NCBI GenBank assembly: GCA_017307505.1
Contig: JAFKEE010000030.1
Span: 124,001-188,000 of the forward strand
DNA length: 64,000 nucleotides
Origin: Acidobacteriota bacterium
GTDB lineage: Bacteria > Acidobacteriota > Terriglobia > Bryobacterales > Bryobacteraceae
Reading direction: 5' to 3'
Numbering within the stretch: position 1 is the stretch's first letter; each line of letters starts with the position of its first letter. The notes under the pieces were generated by a model. The model searched no databases. It saw only the letters and a program-made list of their open reading frames with translations, and was not told where the DNA came from. Positions 52,572 through 60,626 of the stretch are shown here, piece after piece. The position numbers and the translations under genes are program-made.

Positions 52572-54586
52572 CAACCAGTTGGATGCGTTTTGCTTCGCAA
52601 GAGTCGCAGGCCGTTGAGCGTAACCACGAAAGTTGCGCCCATATCCGCCGCCACTGCCATCCACAGCGTGGCCATTCCGGCCATGGCAGCCGCCAGGAAC
52701 AGCACCTTCGCCCCTAAAGCGAAGAGAATGTTACCCCGGATCACCCGCAGGGTGCGCCGCGCGTGGTCCACCAGAAAAACAAGCCGCCCCAGATCATTCG
52801 TCATCAGGACGCCGTCAGCCGTCTCGCGCGCCATGTCCGCGCCCTGGCTGCCCATCGTGATGCCCAGGCTGGCCTCGGCAAGCGCCTCCGCGTCCGTGAG
52901 CCCGTCCGCCACCATGCCGACATGGCCGTAAAGACGCCGCAGGTCCTGCACTCGCGCCGCCTTCTCCATCGGGTATAGATCGGCTTCCACCTCGCTGATG
53001 CCCGCGGCCGACGCCGCGTCCCAGCCGGCCTGGCACGGGTCGCCGGTCAGTACGAGGACCCTCTCCAAGCCGCGCTGCTTCAACTTCTGGAGGACCTCAC
53101 CGGCGCCGGCGCGCCGGGCGTCACAATACGCTTCGAGCACGACAGAACCCGCCTCTTCCCGCACAGCCGCGGTCCACCCCTTGCCGGCGATCTGCTCGAC
53201 ACTCCGCAGCACACTACCGCGCGCTCCGGACTCGCTCAAGGTTCGCGGGGTCAAGGGCCAGTCCACACCCTGCTCCCCTTTCCAGGCCTGCCAGTTCCGG
53301 ATCTCCTCGATCTCCGGCTCGCTCAGCACCCGTTGATCCGCCAGTTCCGGAACACCACGCGTCAGCACCCCGGCCCGTCCCAATACCAGCACACGCATCC
53401 GCGCCGCTTCCTCCAGGAACGTTCCGCCTTTCAGCAGCACCCCCTGCTTCGCCGCGCACGTCAGGGCCGCCACAATCGACACTGGAGTTGAGATGACCAG
53501 CGCACACGGGCAGGCAATCAGCAGGACAACCATGCCCTGGTAGAACCACTCGCTCCAGCCTCCGCCCTTCCACAAGGGAGGCAGCGTGCTGATGCAGAAG
53601 GCCAGCAGCAGAACAGTGGGCGTGTAATAGCGTGTGAACCGCTCGACAATCTGCTCGCTCGGCGCCCGTCTCGAGTGCGATTCCTCCACCATGCGGATCA
53701 TTCGAGCCAGGGTGCTGTCCGAGGCTTCCCGGCTGGTTTCCACCTCCAGCGTGCCGCTCTCGTTGATCGTGCCCGCGAAGACCTCCTCGCCGGCATGCTT
53801 CTCCACCGCCACCGACTCCCCGGTAATCAGTGCCTGGTTCACGAACGAGACGCCCGCCACAATCCTGCCGTCCGCCGGGATCCGTTCGCCCGGGCGGACC
53901 CGCACCCTGGCGCCGACGCCAACCGTCTCTACCGCCACCCGGTGTTCATGACTCCCGTGGATGACCGAAGCTTCCGGCGGGGCTACCGACAGCAGGCGCG
54001 CAATCGCATCCCGTGCGCGAACCATGCTCCAATGCTCCATCCGCCCGGCCAGCGCAAACAGGAACGAAAGGGTGGCCGCCTCAGTCCATTCACCCAGAAC
54101 GCTGGCGCCCACCACGGAGAGCACCACCAGCAGATTCATGTCTGCCCGGAGTCCGCGCAGTGCCGCCCACGCCTTGGGCAGCGCCGGGATCACGCCCGCG
54201 CAGATTGCAGCCCAGAACAGCAGTTGGACGGCCAGCGGCAGCGCATGCCCGGAATGCTCGTGCACCAGAATTGCGTGCACCAGGTCGCCCGATTGCCACG
54301 CCTCTACGCCCATGCCGGCAGCCAGTGCCAGCCCGCTAGCCCAGGTGAATAGCAATGAACTATCGAGCCTTCGTTGTTTCCTGTCGCCCGCCTGGCCGGC
54401 TCGCACCCACTTCTCACAGCGCATCCCAATCGAGGCCACGGCTGCTTCGATCTCTTCTGCCGATGTCTTCTCCGCCGAGTACTCCACATCCATACGGGCC
54501 TGGACCACGTCAAAGCGCAGGTCCCGCACACCATTCACCCGGCTGAGCCGCGAGCGGAGCAGCGATACCTCCTGCGCGCAGTCCAT
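52571..54586 (-). CDS. P1B-type (ZntA-like) metal ATPase lacking the phosphorylation Asp
   Basis: 671 residues from ATG 54586. Order: an HMA domain with DCAQE (CxxE type), helices with the CPC motif (359-361), A-domain with GERIPADG and TGES (255-258), P/N-domain, and last helices with Lys627 and Asp648 where ZntA has Lys693 and Asp714. The phosphorylation motif DKTGTLT is GRAGVLT at 403-409, TGDN is TGDP, NDAP is TDAE, the HP motif is missing and the N-domain is short. The family name says Zn/Cd/Pb export, but this protein cannot form an aspartyl-phosphate. The frame is open for 11 more codons whose sequence (KTAHFRVHG) belongs to the HMA domain, with AUU 54619 as a possible start. The Cys-rich gene follows. 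Confidence 0.9.
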   Translation of the reverse strand: MDCAQEVSLLRSRLSRVNGVRDLRFDVVQARMDVEYSAEKTSAEEIEAAVASIGMRCEKWVRAGQAGDRKQRRLDSSLLFTWASGLALAAGMGVEAWQSGDLVHAILVHEHSGHALPLAVQLLFWAAICAGVIPALPKAWAALRGLRADMNLLVVLSVVGASVLGEWTEAATLSFLFALAGRMEHWSMVRARDAIARLLSVAPPEASVIHGSHEHRVAVETVGVGARVRVRPGERIPADGRIVAGVSFVNQALITGESVAVEKHAGEEVFAGTINESGTLEVETSREASDSTLARMIRMVEESHSRRAPSEQIVERFTRYYTPTVLLLAFCISTLPPLWKGGGWSEWFYQGMVVLLIACPCALVISTPVSIVAALTCAAKQGVLLKGGTFLEEAARMRVLVLGRAGVLTRGVPELADQRVLSEPEIEEIRNWQAWKGEQGVDWPLTPRTLSESGARGSVLRSVEQIAGKGWTAAVREEAGSVVLEAYCDARRAGAGEVLQKLKQRGLERVLVLTGDPCQAGWDAASAAGISEVEADLYPMEKAARVQDLRRLYGHVGMVADGLTDAEALAEASLGITMGSQGADMARETADGVLMTNDLGRLVFLVDHARRTLRVIRGNILFALGAKVLFLAAAMAGMATLWMAVAADMGATFVVTLNGLRLLRSKTHPTG

Positions 54587-54613
54587 CCCGTGGACTCGAA
54601 AGTGGGCTGTTTT

Positions 54614-54639
54614 GTTAATGAGAATCTATCCTCAATAAC
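54614..54639. promoter_or_regulatory. Imperfect 26-bp palindrome, candidate operator
   Basis: GTTAATGAGAAT (left) and ATCCTCAATAAC (right) around a CT centre match their complement at 20 of 26 positions. It lies between the divergent ATPase and His-rich genes and overlaps the probable Shine-Dalgarno of the ATPase. AATGAGAAT-type half-sites resemble Fur/Zur boxes. A minus-strand -10-like TACAAT adjoins it (54640-54645). Confidence 0.5.
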
Positions 54640-54691
54640 ATTGTATCCGAAGTTGCCTCAGACTGGGTAACAATGGAGACAGAGGGTTACC

Positions 54692-55039
54692 ATGGCAGCG
54701 CATAAGATCCACGGCAATCATTCGCATGTGCACGGCGAGGATTGCGGGCACACCGCCATCCGTCACGCGGGGCACGTCGACTACTTGCACGATGGCTGCC
54801 TGCACACCGCGCACGGCGACCATTTTGACGAGTGCCGTATTCAGGTTTCAGATGCGAACCCGGATGGATGCACGCCAGGCCACGCCTGCACCGGGCACGC
54901 GCCTGGGCACCAGCATGGGGAAGGGTGCGGACATGAGCCCGTACCCCACGGCGATCATGTGGACTATCTGGTCGACGGTCACCTGCACCACCCGCACGGA
55001 TCACACTGCGATGATCACGGCGCCGTCGAGCTCACCTGA
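54692..55039 (+). CDS. Small His/Cys-rich metal-binding protein with internal duplication
   Basis: 115 residues, 25 of them His and 7 Cys, with no signal peptide. Two copies of one unit, residues 14-48 (HGEDCGHTAIRHAGHVDYL...) and 75-109 (HGEGCGHEPVPHGDHVDYL...), are joined by a linker with further His/Cys. It probably binds zinc, nickel, cobalt or copper as a cytosolic buffer or chaperone; similar His-rich small proteins accompany metal transport genes elsewhere. GAGGG precedes ATG 54692. It is divergent from the ATPase and converges on the Crp-type gene with 6 bases between stops. Confidence 0.8.
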   Translation: MAAHKIHGNHSHVHGEDCGHTAIRHAGHVDYLHDGCLHTAHGDHFDECRIQVSDANPDGCTPGHACTGHAPGHQHGEGCGHEPVPHGDHVDYLVDGHLHHPHGSHCDDHGAVELT

Positions 55040-55045
55040 TTCCGC

Positions 55046-55711
55046 CTAGTCGTCGCCGTTCTTCGCCAGCAGCTCCCGCAACGGGTCCAGGTCCGGAATG
55101 CTCACACGGTTTTTGCCCAGCCGCACCAGATCCATCTTCTCCAGGCGGTTGAGCTGGGTCGAGACCGTCTCGCGCGTCGACCCGGCCAGGCCCGCAATCT
55201 GAATCTGCGAGATGCCGATATGCGCCTGCATGGGGTCGCTGGCCGGAGCTGGAAATACTGTTGCCAGCTCCAGCAAAGCAGCGAGCAGCCGCTGCTCCAC
55301 ACCCATTTGCGAATGCTGGCTCATGCGCAACAGCAGAGAGCGCCGCTGCAGTGCGAACCGTTCCGCCAGCCATAGCCCGACGTTGGGGTCTTCTGTTCTT
55401 GCCTTGAGAAGGTTGGCCCGCTTGATGCGCCACACGAGCGACGGATCCATGAGAGCTGCGCTTGTCTCTCGCTTCCGCTTGCCGAAGATTGCTTCGTCGC
55501 CCAGGACTTCACCGGGATGCACGAGCGTCAAGACATACTCAAGACTGCCGCGCCGCTGTTGGAAGAGCCGCGCGGCCCCACTTTCTACAAAATAGAAGCT
55601 GTCCGCGGCGTCTCCAGCCTGGTAGAGGGCTGAAGGATATTTCCAGGACGCCAGACGCTCTCCATCCATCGCCTGCACAAATTGCAAACCTGCGTGAACA
55701 CTGGGTTTCAT
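55046..55711 (-). CDS. Crp/Fnr family transcriptional regulator
   Basis: 221 residues: an N-terminal cyclic-nucleotide-binding-like beta-barrel (YPSALYQAGDAADSFYFVESGAARLFQ; LTLVHPGEVLGDEAIFGKRKRETSA), a long helix and a winged helix-turn-helix (HIGISQIQIAGLAGSTRETVSTQLNRLEKMDLVRLGKNRVSIPD). The cAMP-binding Arg/Ser signature is not clear (GDEAIFGKR), and it has no N-terminal Cys cluster as in Fnr. Effector unknown. It ends 6 bases from the His-rich gene, so it might regulate the metal locus, but that is inference from position only. Confidence 0.88.
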   Translation of the reverse strand: MKPSVHAGLQFVQAMDGERLASWKYPSALYQAGDAADSFYFVESGAARLFQQRRGSLEYVLTLVHPGEVLGDEAIFGKRKRETSAALMDPSLVWRIKRANLLKARTEDPNVGLWLAERFALQRRSLLLRMSQHSQMGVEQRLLAALLELATVFPAPASDPMQAHIGISQIQIAGLAGSTRETVSTQLNRLEKMDLVRLGKNRVSIPDLDPLRELLAKNGDD

Positions 55712-55778
55712 GGATCCAAACTGCGAAGCTGAGCTGGATTGGCCGCTTCGACAGGCGGCTGCTTAAAATCTAAGAGCC

Positions 55779-55784
55779 ATTATA
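55779..55784 (-). promoter_or_regulatory. Perfect -10 element of the Crp-type regulator gene
   Basis: On the minus strand the sequence is TATAAT, a perfect -10, 67 bases before the start codon at 55711. The hexamer 17 bases further upstream (TAAGCA) is a weak -35. It would start a leader of about 60 bases. Confidence 0.5.
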
Positions 55785-55848
55785 GTCGAAATACAGGAAG
55801 GTGCTTATCCCGCGGTAGTCTATTTTGCCAGCTGTTCGCTTTTGCCCA

Positions 55849-56691
55849 TCAGCGCGAATTCCGCAGCCGCAGGGCAAATTCTTTCCCGTCGGCGAAGTCG
55901 GCCTCCAATTCGGAGGTAACGTACCGCGCCCGAAGGGCTTGCGCTTCGGCTATGAAAGTGTCCAGCGCCTCTAAAATGGATGGACGATTGGTCTCCAGAA
56001 TATCTCGCCAAATATCCCAGCCGCTCAAGGCGAGCCGTGTGGAATCCACCAATCCGGGGCCGGCGGCCGCTGCAATTTGTTCTGAATCAGGATGCTTGCC
56101 CAAAGTTCCCGACAATGCCGTAGACAACAACTGTGGCAAATGCGAAGAATGAGCGACGATCCGGTCGTGTTCATCCGGCGATAGTACTCTTGGAACCGCG
56201 CCTATCTTCCTGATCCAGGCCAGAAAATCCAATGCAGCCGGAGTCTCCATGTCCGAGGGTCGGCTGGGTGTCAAAAGGTAGGGCCGCCCGGCGAACAATC
56301 GAGCTTCCGCGGCCTGAACGCCCCGGGTTTCCTTGCCCGCCATGGGATGCCCGCCCAGGAACTGAGCGCGGCGCAACTTCGCCCCCGCGGCCGCAATCTT
56401 CTGCTTCGTGCTGCCCGCGTCCGTGACCAAAGCCCCCTCGCGTGCATATTCGTCCAATTGGGGGATGGTATCCAAAATCGAGTGAATCGGCCCTGCCAGA
56501 TAGATCAGGTCAGCCTGCTCACACGCCCGGTCCAGCGTGAGGCCTTCATCAATGACACGGTGGCGCAGCGCCTCGGCAATGGTCCGCTCCGAGCTGACCC
56601 CCAGGATCCGCCCGCCAAATCCGGCCTCCCTCAAGGCAAGCGCGAATGAGCCGCCGATCAGTCCGACTCCGACAATGGCCACCGTCTCCAT
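55849..56691 (-). CDS. tyrA: Prephenate dehydrogenase
   Basis: 280 residues. NAD loop VAIVGVGLIGGSFALAL, VTDAGSTK, the substrate His in GGHPMAGKE and the helical dimer domain with AHSSHLPQLLSTAL are diagnostic. It oxidatively decarboxylates prephenate to 4-hydroxyphenylpyruvate for tyrosine. There is no ACT domain. It is the last gene of the trpC...tyrA operon, 7 bases after aroF. Confidence 0.94.
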   Translation of the reverse strand: METVAIVGVGLIGGSFALALREAGFGGRILGVSSERTIAEALRHRVIDEGLTLDRACEQADLIYLAGPIHSILDTIPQLDEYAREGALVTDAGSTKQKIAAAGAKLRRAQFLGGHPMAGKETRGVQAAEARLFAGRPYLLTPSRPSDMETPAALDFLAWIRKIGAVPRVLSPDEHDRIVAHSSHLPQLLSTALSGTLGKHPDSEQIAAAAGPGLVDSTRLALSGWDIWRDILETNRPSILEALDTFIAEAQALRARYVTSELEADFADGKEFALRLRNSR

Positions 56692-56698
56692 GGCGTGC

Positions 56699-57727
56699 CT
56701 AGATCGTCCTTCCCACGGCCGGCGCGATGTTCTGGAGCTGCGCCATCAATTCCGAGAACTGCTCAAAACTCAACGACTGCGCTCCATCCACCAGTGCGGC
56801 GTCCGGATCCGGATGAACGTCGATCAGCAACCCGTCCGCGCCCGCGGCGACGGAGGCGCGCGCCATGGGCGTCACTTTGTCGCGCCGTCCGGTGGCATGC
56901 GATGGATCGGCCATGATCGGGAGATGGGACAGCTTGTGTGCCACCGGAATGGCCGCGATGTCCATCGTGCTGCGGGTATCGGCTTCGAATGTGCGAATGC
57001 CTCGTTCACACAGCACCACTTCGTAATTGCCACCCAGCAGGATGTACTCCGCCGAAAGCAGCAGTTCCTCCATGGTGGAAGCCACACCCCGCTTCAGCAA
57101 AACGGGCTTGCGCACTTCGCCCAGGCCGCGCAGCAGGACGTAATTCTGCATGTGGCGCGAGCCCACCATAAACATGTCGGAGTATGCGTCCACTAAGCTG
57201 AGCTGCGACAGGTCAATCACCTCGGAGCAGACGAACAAGCCGAACTCATCCGCCGCCTGGCGGACGAGCTTCAGGCCGGCCTCGCCCAGCCCCTGGAACT
57301 GGTACGGGGAGTTTCTTGGCCGGAAGGCGCCCGCCCGCAGAAAACGCGCCCCTGACTTTGCCACGGCCTCGGCGGTCCGCCGCACCTGGTCTTCACTCTC
57401 CACGCTGGGCGGGCCGGCCATCACAACCACCTGCTGGCCGCCAATCTCCACCGTGCCCGCGCCCTTCCGCTCCAGCCTCACCACCGTGCCTTCCGGCCGG
57501 AAGCGCCGGCTGGCCAGCTTGTACGGCGACATCACCCGCAGGCATTCCTTGACGCCATCCATTACCCGGAACTCCTCCGGGTCCACCACCTCGGCCGGGC
57601 CGACACCGCCGAGTACCGTGTGCACCACGCCCGTCGAGCGGTGCACGGAGAAATCGAGGTTCACCAGTTTGGTGATAACGTTCTGAATCTGCTCCTCGGT
57701 TGCGCCTTGCTCCATCACGACGATCAT
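56699..57727 (-). CDS. aroF: DAHP synthase-like protein (type I beta) with altered metal ligands
   Basis: 342 residues: an N-terminal ferredoxin-like regulatory domain (1-70) and a TIM barrel. Family landmarks: AFRPRNSPYQFQG (usual KPRTSPY), KPVLLKRG, CERGIRTFEADTR, ADPSHATGRRD (His277) and Asp314 in DGAQSL. The metal-binding Cys of AGPCSVES is Pro107 (AGPPSVES), and the Glu of IEVHPNP is Asp303 (IDVHPDP). It would condense PEP and erythrose 4-phosphate, the first shikimate step, but loss of the Cys is unusual for this metal enzyme. Overlaps aroQ by 4 bases. Confidence 0.85.
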   Translation of the reverse strand: MIVVMEQGATEEQIQNVITKLVNLDFSVHRSTGVVHTVLGGVGPAEVVDPEEFRVMDGVKECLRVMSPYKLASRRFRPEGTVVRLERKGAGTVEIGGQQVVVMAGPPSVESEDQVRRTAEAVAKSGARFLRAGAFRPRNSPYQFQGLGEAGLKLVRQAADEFGLFVCSEVIDLSQLSLVDAYSDMFMVGSRHMQNYVLLRGLGEVRKPVLLKRGVASTMEELLLSAEYILLGGNYEVVLCERGIRTFEADTRSTMDIAAIPVAHKLSHLPIMADPSHATGRRDKVTPMARASVAAGADGLLIDVHPDPDAALVDGAQSLSFEQFSELMAQLQNIAPAVGRTI

Positions 57728-58026
57728 TTGGTCTTGTCCCTTTCCATGCGCTCACGTTGCAGGGTGCGCATCTCGTCAATGATGCGTTCGAAGAGCCGGC
57801 GCACCGCGCCCTCCGACAGCGGACCGCGGTTGCCCTGCAGCACGTTGCGGAATACTTCATCTTCCCGCTTTGGCTCATAGATTGGCATGGTCATCGTCTT
57901 CTTGATGTCGCCGATGCGGGAGACGACATCGGCGCGCTCGTTGAAGAGAGCCAGGATTCTCAGGTCGACGTCGTCGATCAGGGTTCGCAGGTCGGCTAAC
58001 GCTGCCTGTGCTTCTTCATTCGTCAT
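57724..58026 (-). CDS. Chorismate mutase, AroQ class
   Basis: 100 residues, all-helical. LRTLIDDVDLRILALFNERADVVSRIGDIKK has the AroQ Arg/Lys pattern, followed by PIYEPKREDEVF and RLFERIIDEMRTLQ. It turns chorismate into prephenate, the substrate of TyrA two genes on. Its start and end overlap trpA and aroF by 4 bases each. Confidence 0.93.
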   Translation of the reverse strand: MTNEEAQAALADLRTLIDDVDLRILALFNERADVVSRIGDIKKTMTMPIYEPKREDEVFRNVLQGNRGPLSEGAVRRLFERIIDEMRTLQRERMERDKTK

Positions 58027-58823
58027 GACCGGCCGCTCAACTCCCGCGTGAAGGATTCCAACTGCGCCGCCAGGTCAGGCGCTGAGCCGTACTTCTCCAC
58101 CACCCGCATGAACGCACTGCCTACGACAACACCATCGGCGTAGCCGCCAATCGCCTCCACGTGCTCGCGCCGCGAAATGCCAAAACCCACGGCCAGCGGC
58201 AGGGAGGTCAGCGATTTCAACTGATCCACCAGTTCGTGAACCCCGCCCGCTACGGTCGCCTGTTCGCCGGTAACGCCTGTCCGTGAGACCACATAGACAA
58301 ACCCCGTCGAGTACTCGGCCACCAGTTTCAGACGCCGCTCCGTGCTTGTGGGTGCAGCCAGGAATACCGTGTCGAGCCCATGCTTCTTCATTGCCGCCAC
58401 GGTCGCATCGGCCTCTTCCACACTCAGATCGGTGAACAGGCATCCGTCCACGCCCGCTGCCCGGGCGTCGGTGCAGAGCCGGTCGAAGCCGTAGCGCAGC
58501 AGCGGGTTCATGTAGCTGAAGAGGATGATCGGCATCGAGCTGTGCGCCCGGATCTCCCTGGCGATCTCCAGCACCCGCGCCACTGTAGTGCCCGCGTGCA
58601 GGGCCCGGTCGGAAGCATGCTGGATCACGGGGCCATCCGCGATGGGATCGGAGAAGGGAACACCCAGTTCCAGCAGATCGGCCCCGCCGCGTTCCATCGC
58701 CAGTGCCAGTTCCACCGTGCGGTCCGGATGAGGATCTCCCGCGGTCAGGTACGCCACCAGTGCGGGCCGTCCCGCTTGCTTGCACGCTTCGAAACAGCGC
58801 GCGATCCGTTCACTACTCGGCAT
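58023..58823 (-). CDS. trpA: Tryptophan synthase alpha subunit
   Basis: 266 residues. The catalytic Glu and Asp are in [19 protein letters not shown], and the family loop [27 protein letters not shown] and SRTGVTGEQ follow. It splits indoleglycerol phosphate and passes indole to TrpB. ATG 58823 lies 11 bases inside the end of trpB. Confidence 0.97.
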   Translation of the reverse strand: MPSSERIARCFEACKQAGRPALVAYLTAGDPHPDRTVELALAMERGGADLLELGVPFSDPIADGPVIQHASDRALHAGTTVARVLEIAREIRAHSSMPIILFSYMNPLLRYGFDRLCTDARAAGVDGCLFTDLSVEEADATVAAMKKHGLDTVFLAAPTSTERRLKLVAEYSTGFVYVVSRTGVTGEQATVAGGVHELVDQLKSLTSLPLAVGFGISRREHVEAIGGYADGVVVGSAFMRVVEKYGSAPDLAAQLESFTRELSGRS

Positions 58824-60027
58824 TGTCTTGATCCAGTTCTGGGAAGTTCTCGCGGTAGATGTCCGTATCCTTGTCGCCGCGGCCGGAAAGATTGATCAGG
58901 AACACTTCGTCCTTGGCGGCCGGCGCCCTGCGCAGCGCTTCCGCGATGGCATGAGACGATTCGAGCGCGGGGATGATGCCTTCGGTCCGCGCCAGTGTCT
59001 TCGCCGCGTTCAGGGCGGAAGAGTCCGTCGCCGACACATACTCGGCCCTGCCCTGGTCGTGCAGCCACGCGTGTTCCGGGCCGACCAGCGCATAGTCCAG
59101 GCCGGCTGAAACGGAGTGCGTCAGAGAGACCTGGCCGTCCTCGTCCTGCAGCAGATAGCTGTATGCGCCTTGCAGTACACCCGGGGAGCCGCCTGAGAAC
59201 CGCGCCGCGTGCTCGCCCAGTTTGCCGCTGCGCCCGCCTGCTTCCACACCCACCAGCTTCACTCCGGCATCTCCGATGAAGGCCGTGAAGATCCCGATTG
59301 CGTTGGAGCCACCGCCCACACAGGCGAAGATCGTGTCCGGCAGGCGTCCGATCCGCTCCAGGATCTGTGCCCGTGCTTCGTCGCCTGTGCAGCGGTGAAA
59401 GTCACGCACCAGCATCGGGTAAGGATGCGAGCCCAGCGCGGAACCGAGCAGATAGTGGGTGCTCGACACGTTGGTGACCCAATCGCGCATCGCCTCGCTC
59501 ACTGCGTCCTTCAGCGTCCGGCTGCCGCTGGTCACGCTGACGACTTTCGCGCCCAGCATGCGCATGCGGAACACGTTCAGCCGCTGCCGCCGCATGTCTT
59601 CCTCGCCCATGTAGACGACGCACTCCAGCCCGAACAGCGCGCAGACGGTGGCCGTGGCCACGCCGTGCTGCCCGGCGCCGGTCTCGGCGATGATCCGTTT
59701 CTTGCCCATGCGCCGCGCCAGCAGGATCTGGCCCAGGCAATTGTTGATCTTGTGAGCGCCGGTATGCAGCAGGTCTTCACGCTTGATGAAGATCCGCGCT
59801 CCCCCCAGGGTCTGGCTGAGCCTTTTCGCTTCATACAGCGGGGTTGGACGTCCGGCGAAGTTCGCCAGCAGGTCCTTCAACTCCGCCCGGAAGCTCTCGT
59901 CCTGCTGGGCTTCGTGGAAGGCACGCTCCAACTCCTCCAGCGGAGCCATCAGCGTCTCCGGGACATAGCGCCCGCCGTAGGGCCCGAAATGACCGCCGGC
60001 GTCCGGTGTTTTTATTGTTGTGCTCAT
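58813..60027 (-). CDS. trpB: Tryptophan synthase beta subunit
   Basis: 404 residues. The PLP Lys is in [15 protein letters not shown], the phosphate loop is [10 protein letters not shown], and [21 protein letters not shown] starts the protein. It is the TrpB1 type that partners TrpA. It joins indole and serine. The start overlaps trpF by 4 bases. Confidence 0.97.
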   Translation of the reverse strand: MSTTIKTPDAGGHFGPYGGRYVPETLMAPLEELERAFHEAQQDESFRAELKDLLANFAGRPTPLYEAKRLSQTLGGARIFIKREDLLHTGAHKINNCLGQILLARRMGKKRIIAETGAGQHGVATATVCALFGLECVVYMGEEDMRRQRLNVFRMRMLGAKVVSVTSGSRTLKDAVSEAMRDWVTNVSSTHYLLGSALGSHPYPMLVRDFHRCTGDEARAQILERIGRLPDTIFACVGGGSNAIGIFTAFIGDAGVKLVGVEAGGRSGKLGEHAARFSGGSPGVLQGAYSYLLQDEDGQVSLTHSVSAGLDYALVGPEHAWLHDQGRAEYVSATDSSALNAAKTLARTEGIIPALESSHAIAEALRRAPAAKDEVFLINLSGRGDKDTDIYRENFPELDQDNAE

Positions 60028-60626
60028 AATCTCGTTTGCCGCACGGCCCTCAGGAACGCGGAGACCTTTCCATGGTCTTTACGGCCCGGTTCCGACTCCA
60101 GCCGGGAACAGGCATCCACGCCCCACGGCCTCACCTGTTCAATTGCCTCGGCCACATTCTCCGGACCCAGGCCGCCTGCCAGCACGATCCGGCCCGGCAG
60201 ATTCTTTGCGAGTGACCAGTCGAACGTCTTCCCAGTTCCCCCGCGCAGTGCTCCGCTGGGGGTATCGATCAGGTACGCTTCCGCGCCGCCTGCTTCTATT
60301 CTCTCCCGCAGGCCGTCGCTTGTGGCGGACCAGGCCTGCCACAACCTCAGCCCTTCCATCTCTAGTGGCTGGCCATGCAGCTGCGCGACATCCAGCCCGG
60401 CGGACTCAACCACAGCGCGAACATGGCCGGCTTCCGCGTCCACGAAGACGCCGACTCGCAGGACTCGCCCCGCCAGCGCGTCAGAGATCACCCTGGCGGA
60501 CGCCGGCGCGATGTAGCGCGGGCTCCGCGGCCAGAAGTTGAAACCCAGCGCGTCGGCCCCGGCTTCCAGGGCCTGTACGGCATCTTCCATGTTCGTAATG
60601 CCGCAGATCTTGACGAACGTACTCAT
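60024..60626 (-). CDS. trpF: Phosphoribosylanthranilate isomerase
   Basis: 200 residues. [13 protein letters not shown] has the catalytic Cys, the later Asp in FDWSLA and [14 protein letters not shown] are family motifs, and [17 protein letters not shown] is typical. ATGA overlap with trpC on the upstream side. Confidence 0.95.
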   Translation of the reverse strand: MSTFVKICGITNMEDAVQALEAGADALGFNFWPRSPRYIAPASARVISDALAGRVLRVGVFVDAEAGHVRAVVESAGLDVAQLHGQPLEMEGLRLWQAWSATSDGLRERIEAGGAEAYLIDTPSGALRGGTGKTFDWSLAKNLPGRIVLAGGLGPENVAEAIEQVRPWGVDACSRLESEPGRKDHGKVSAFLRAVRQTRL

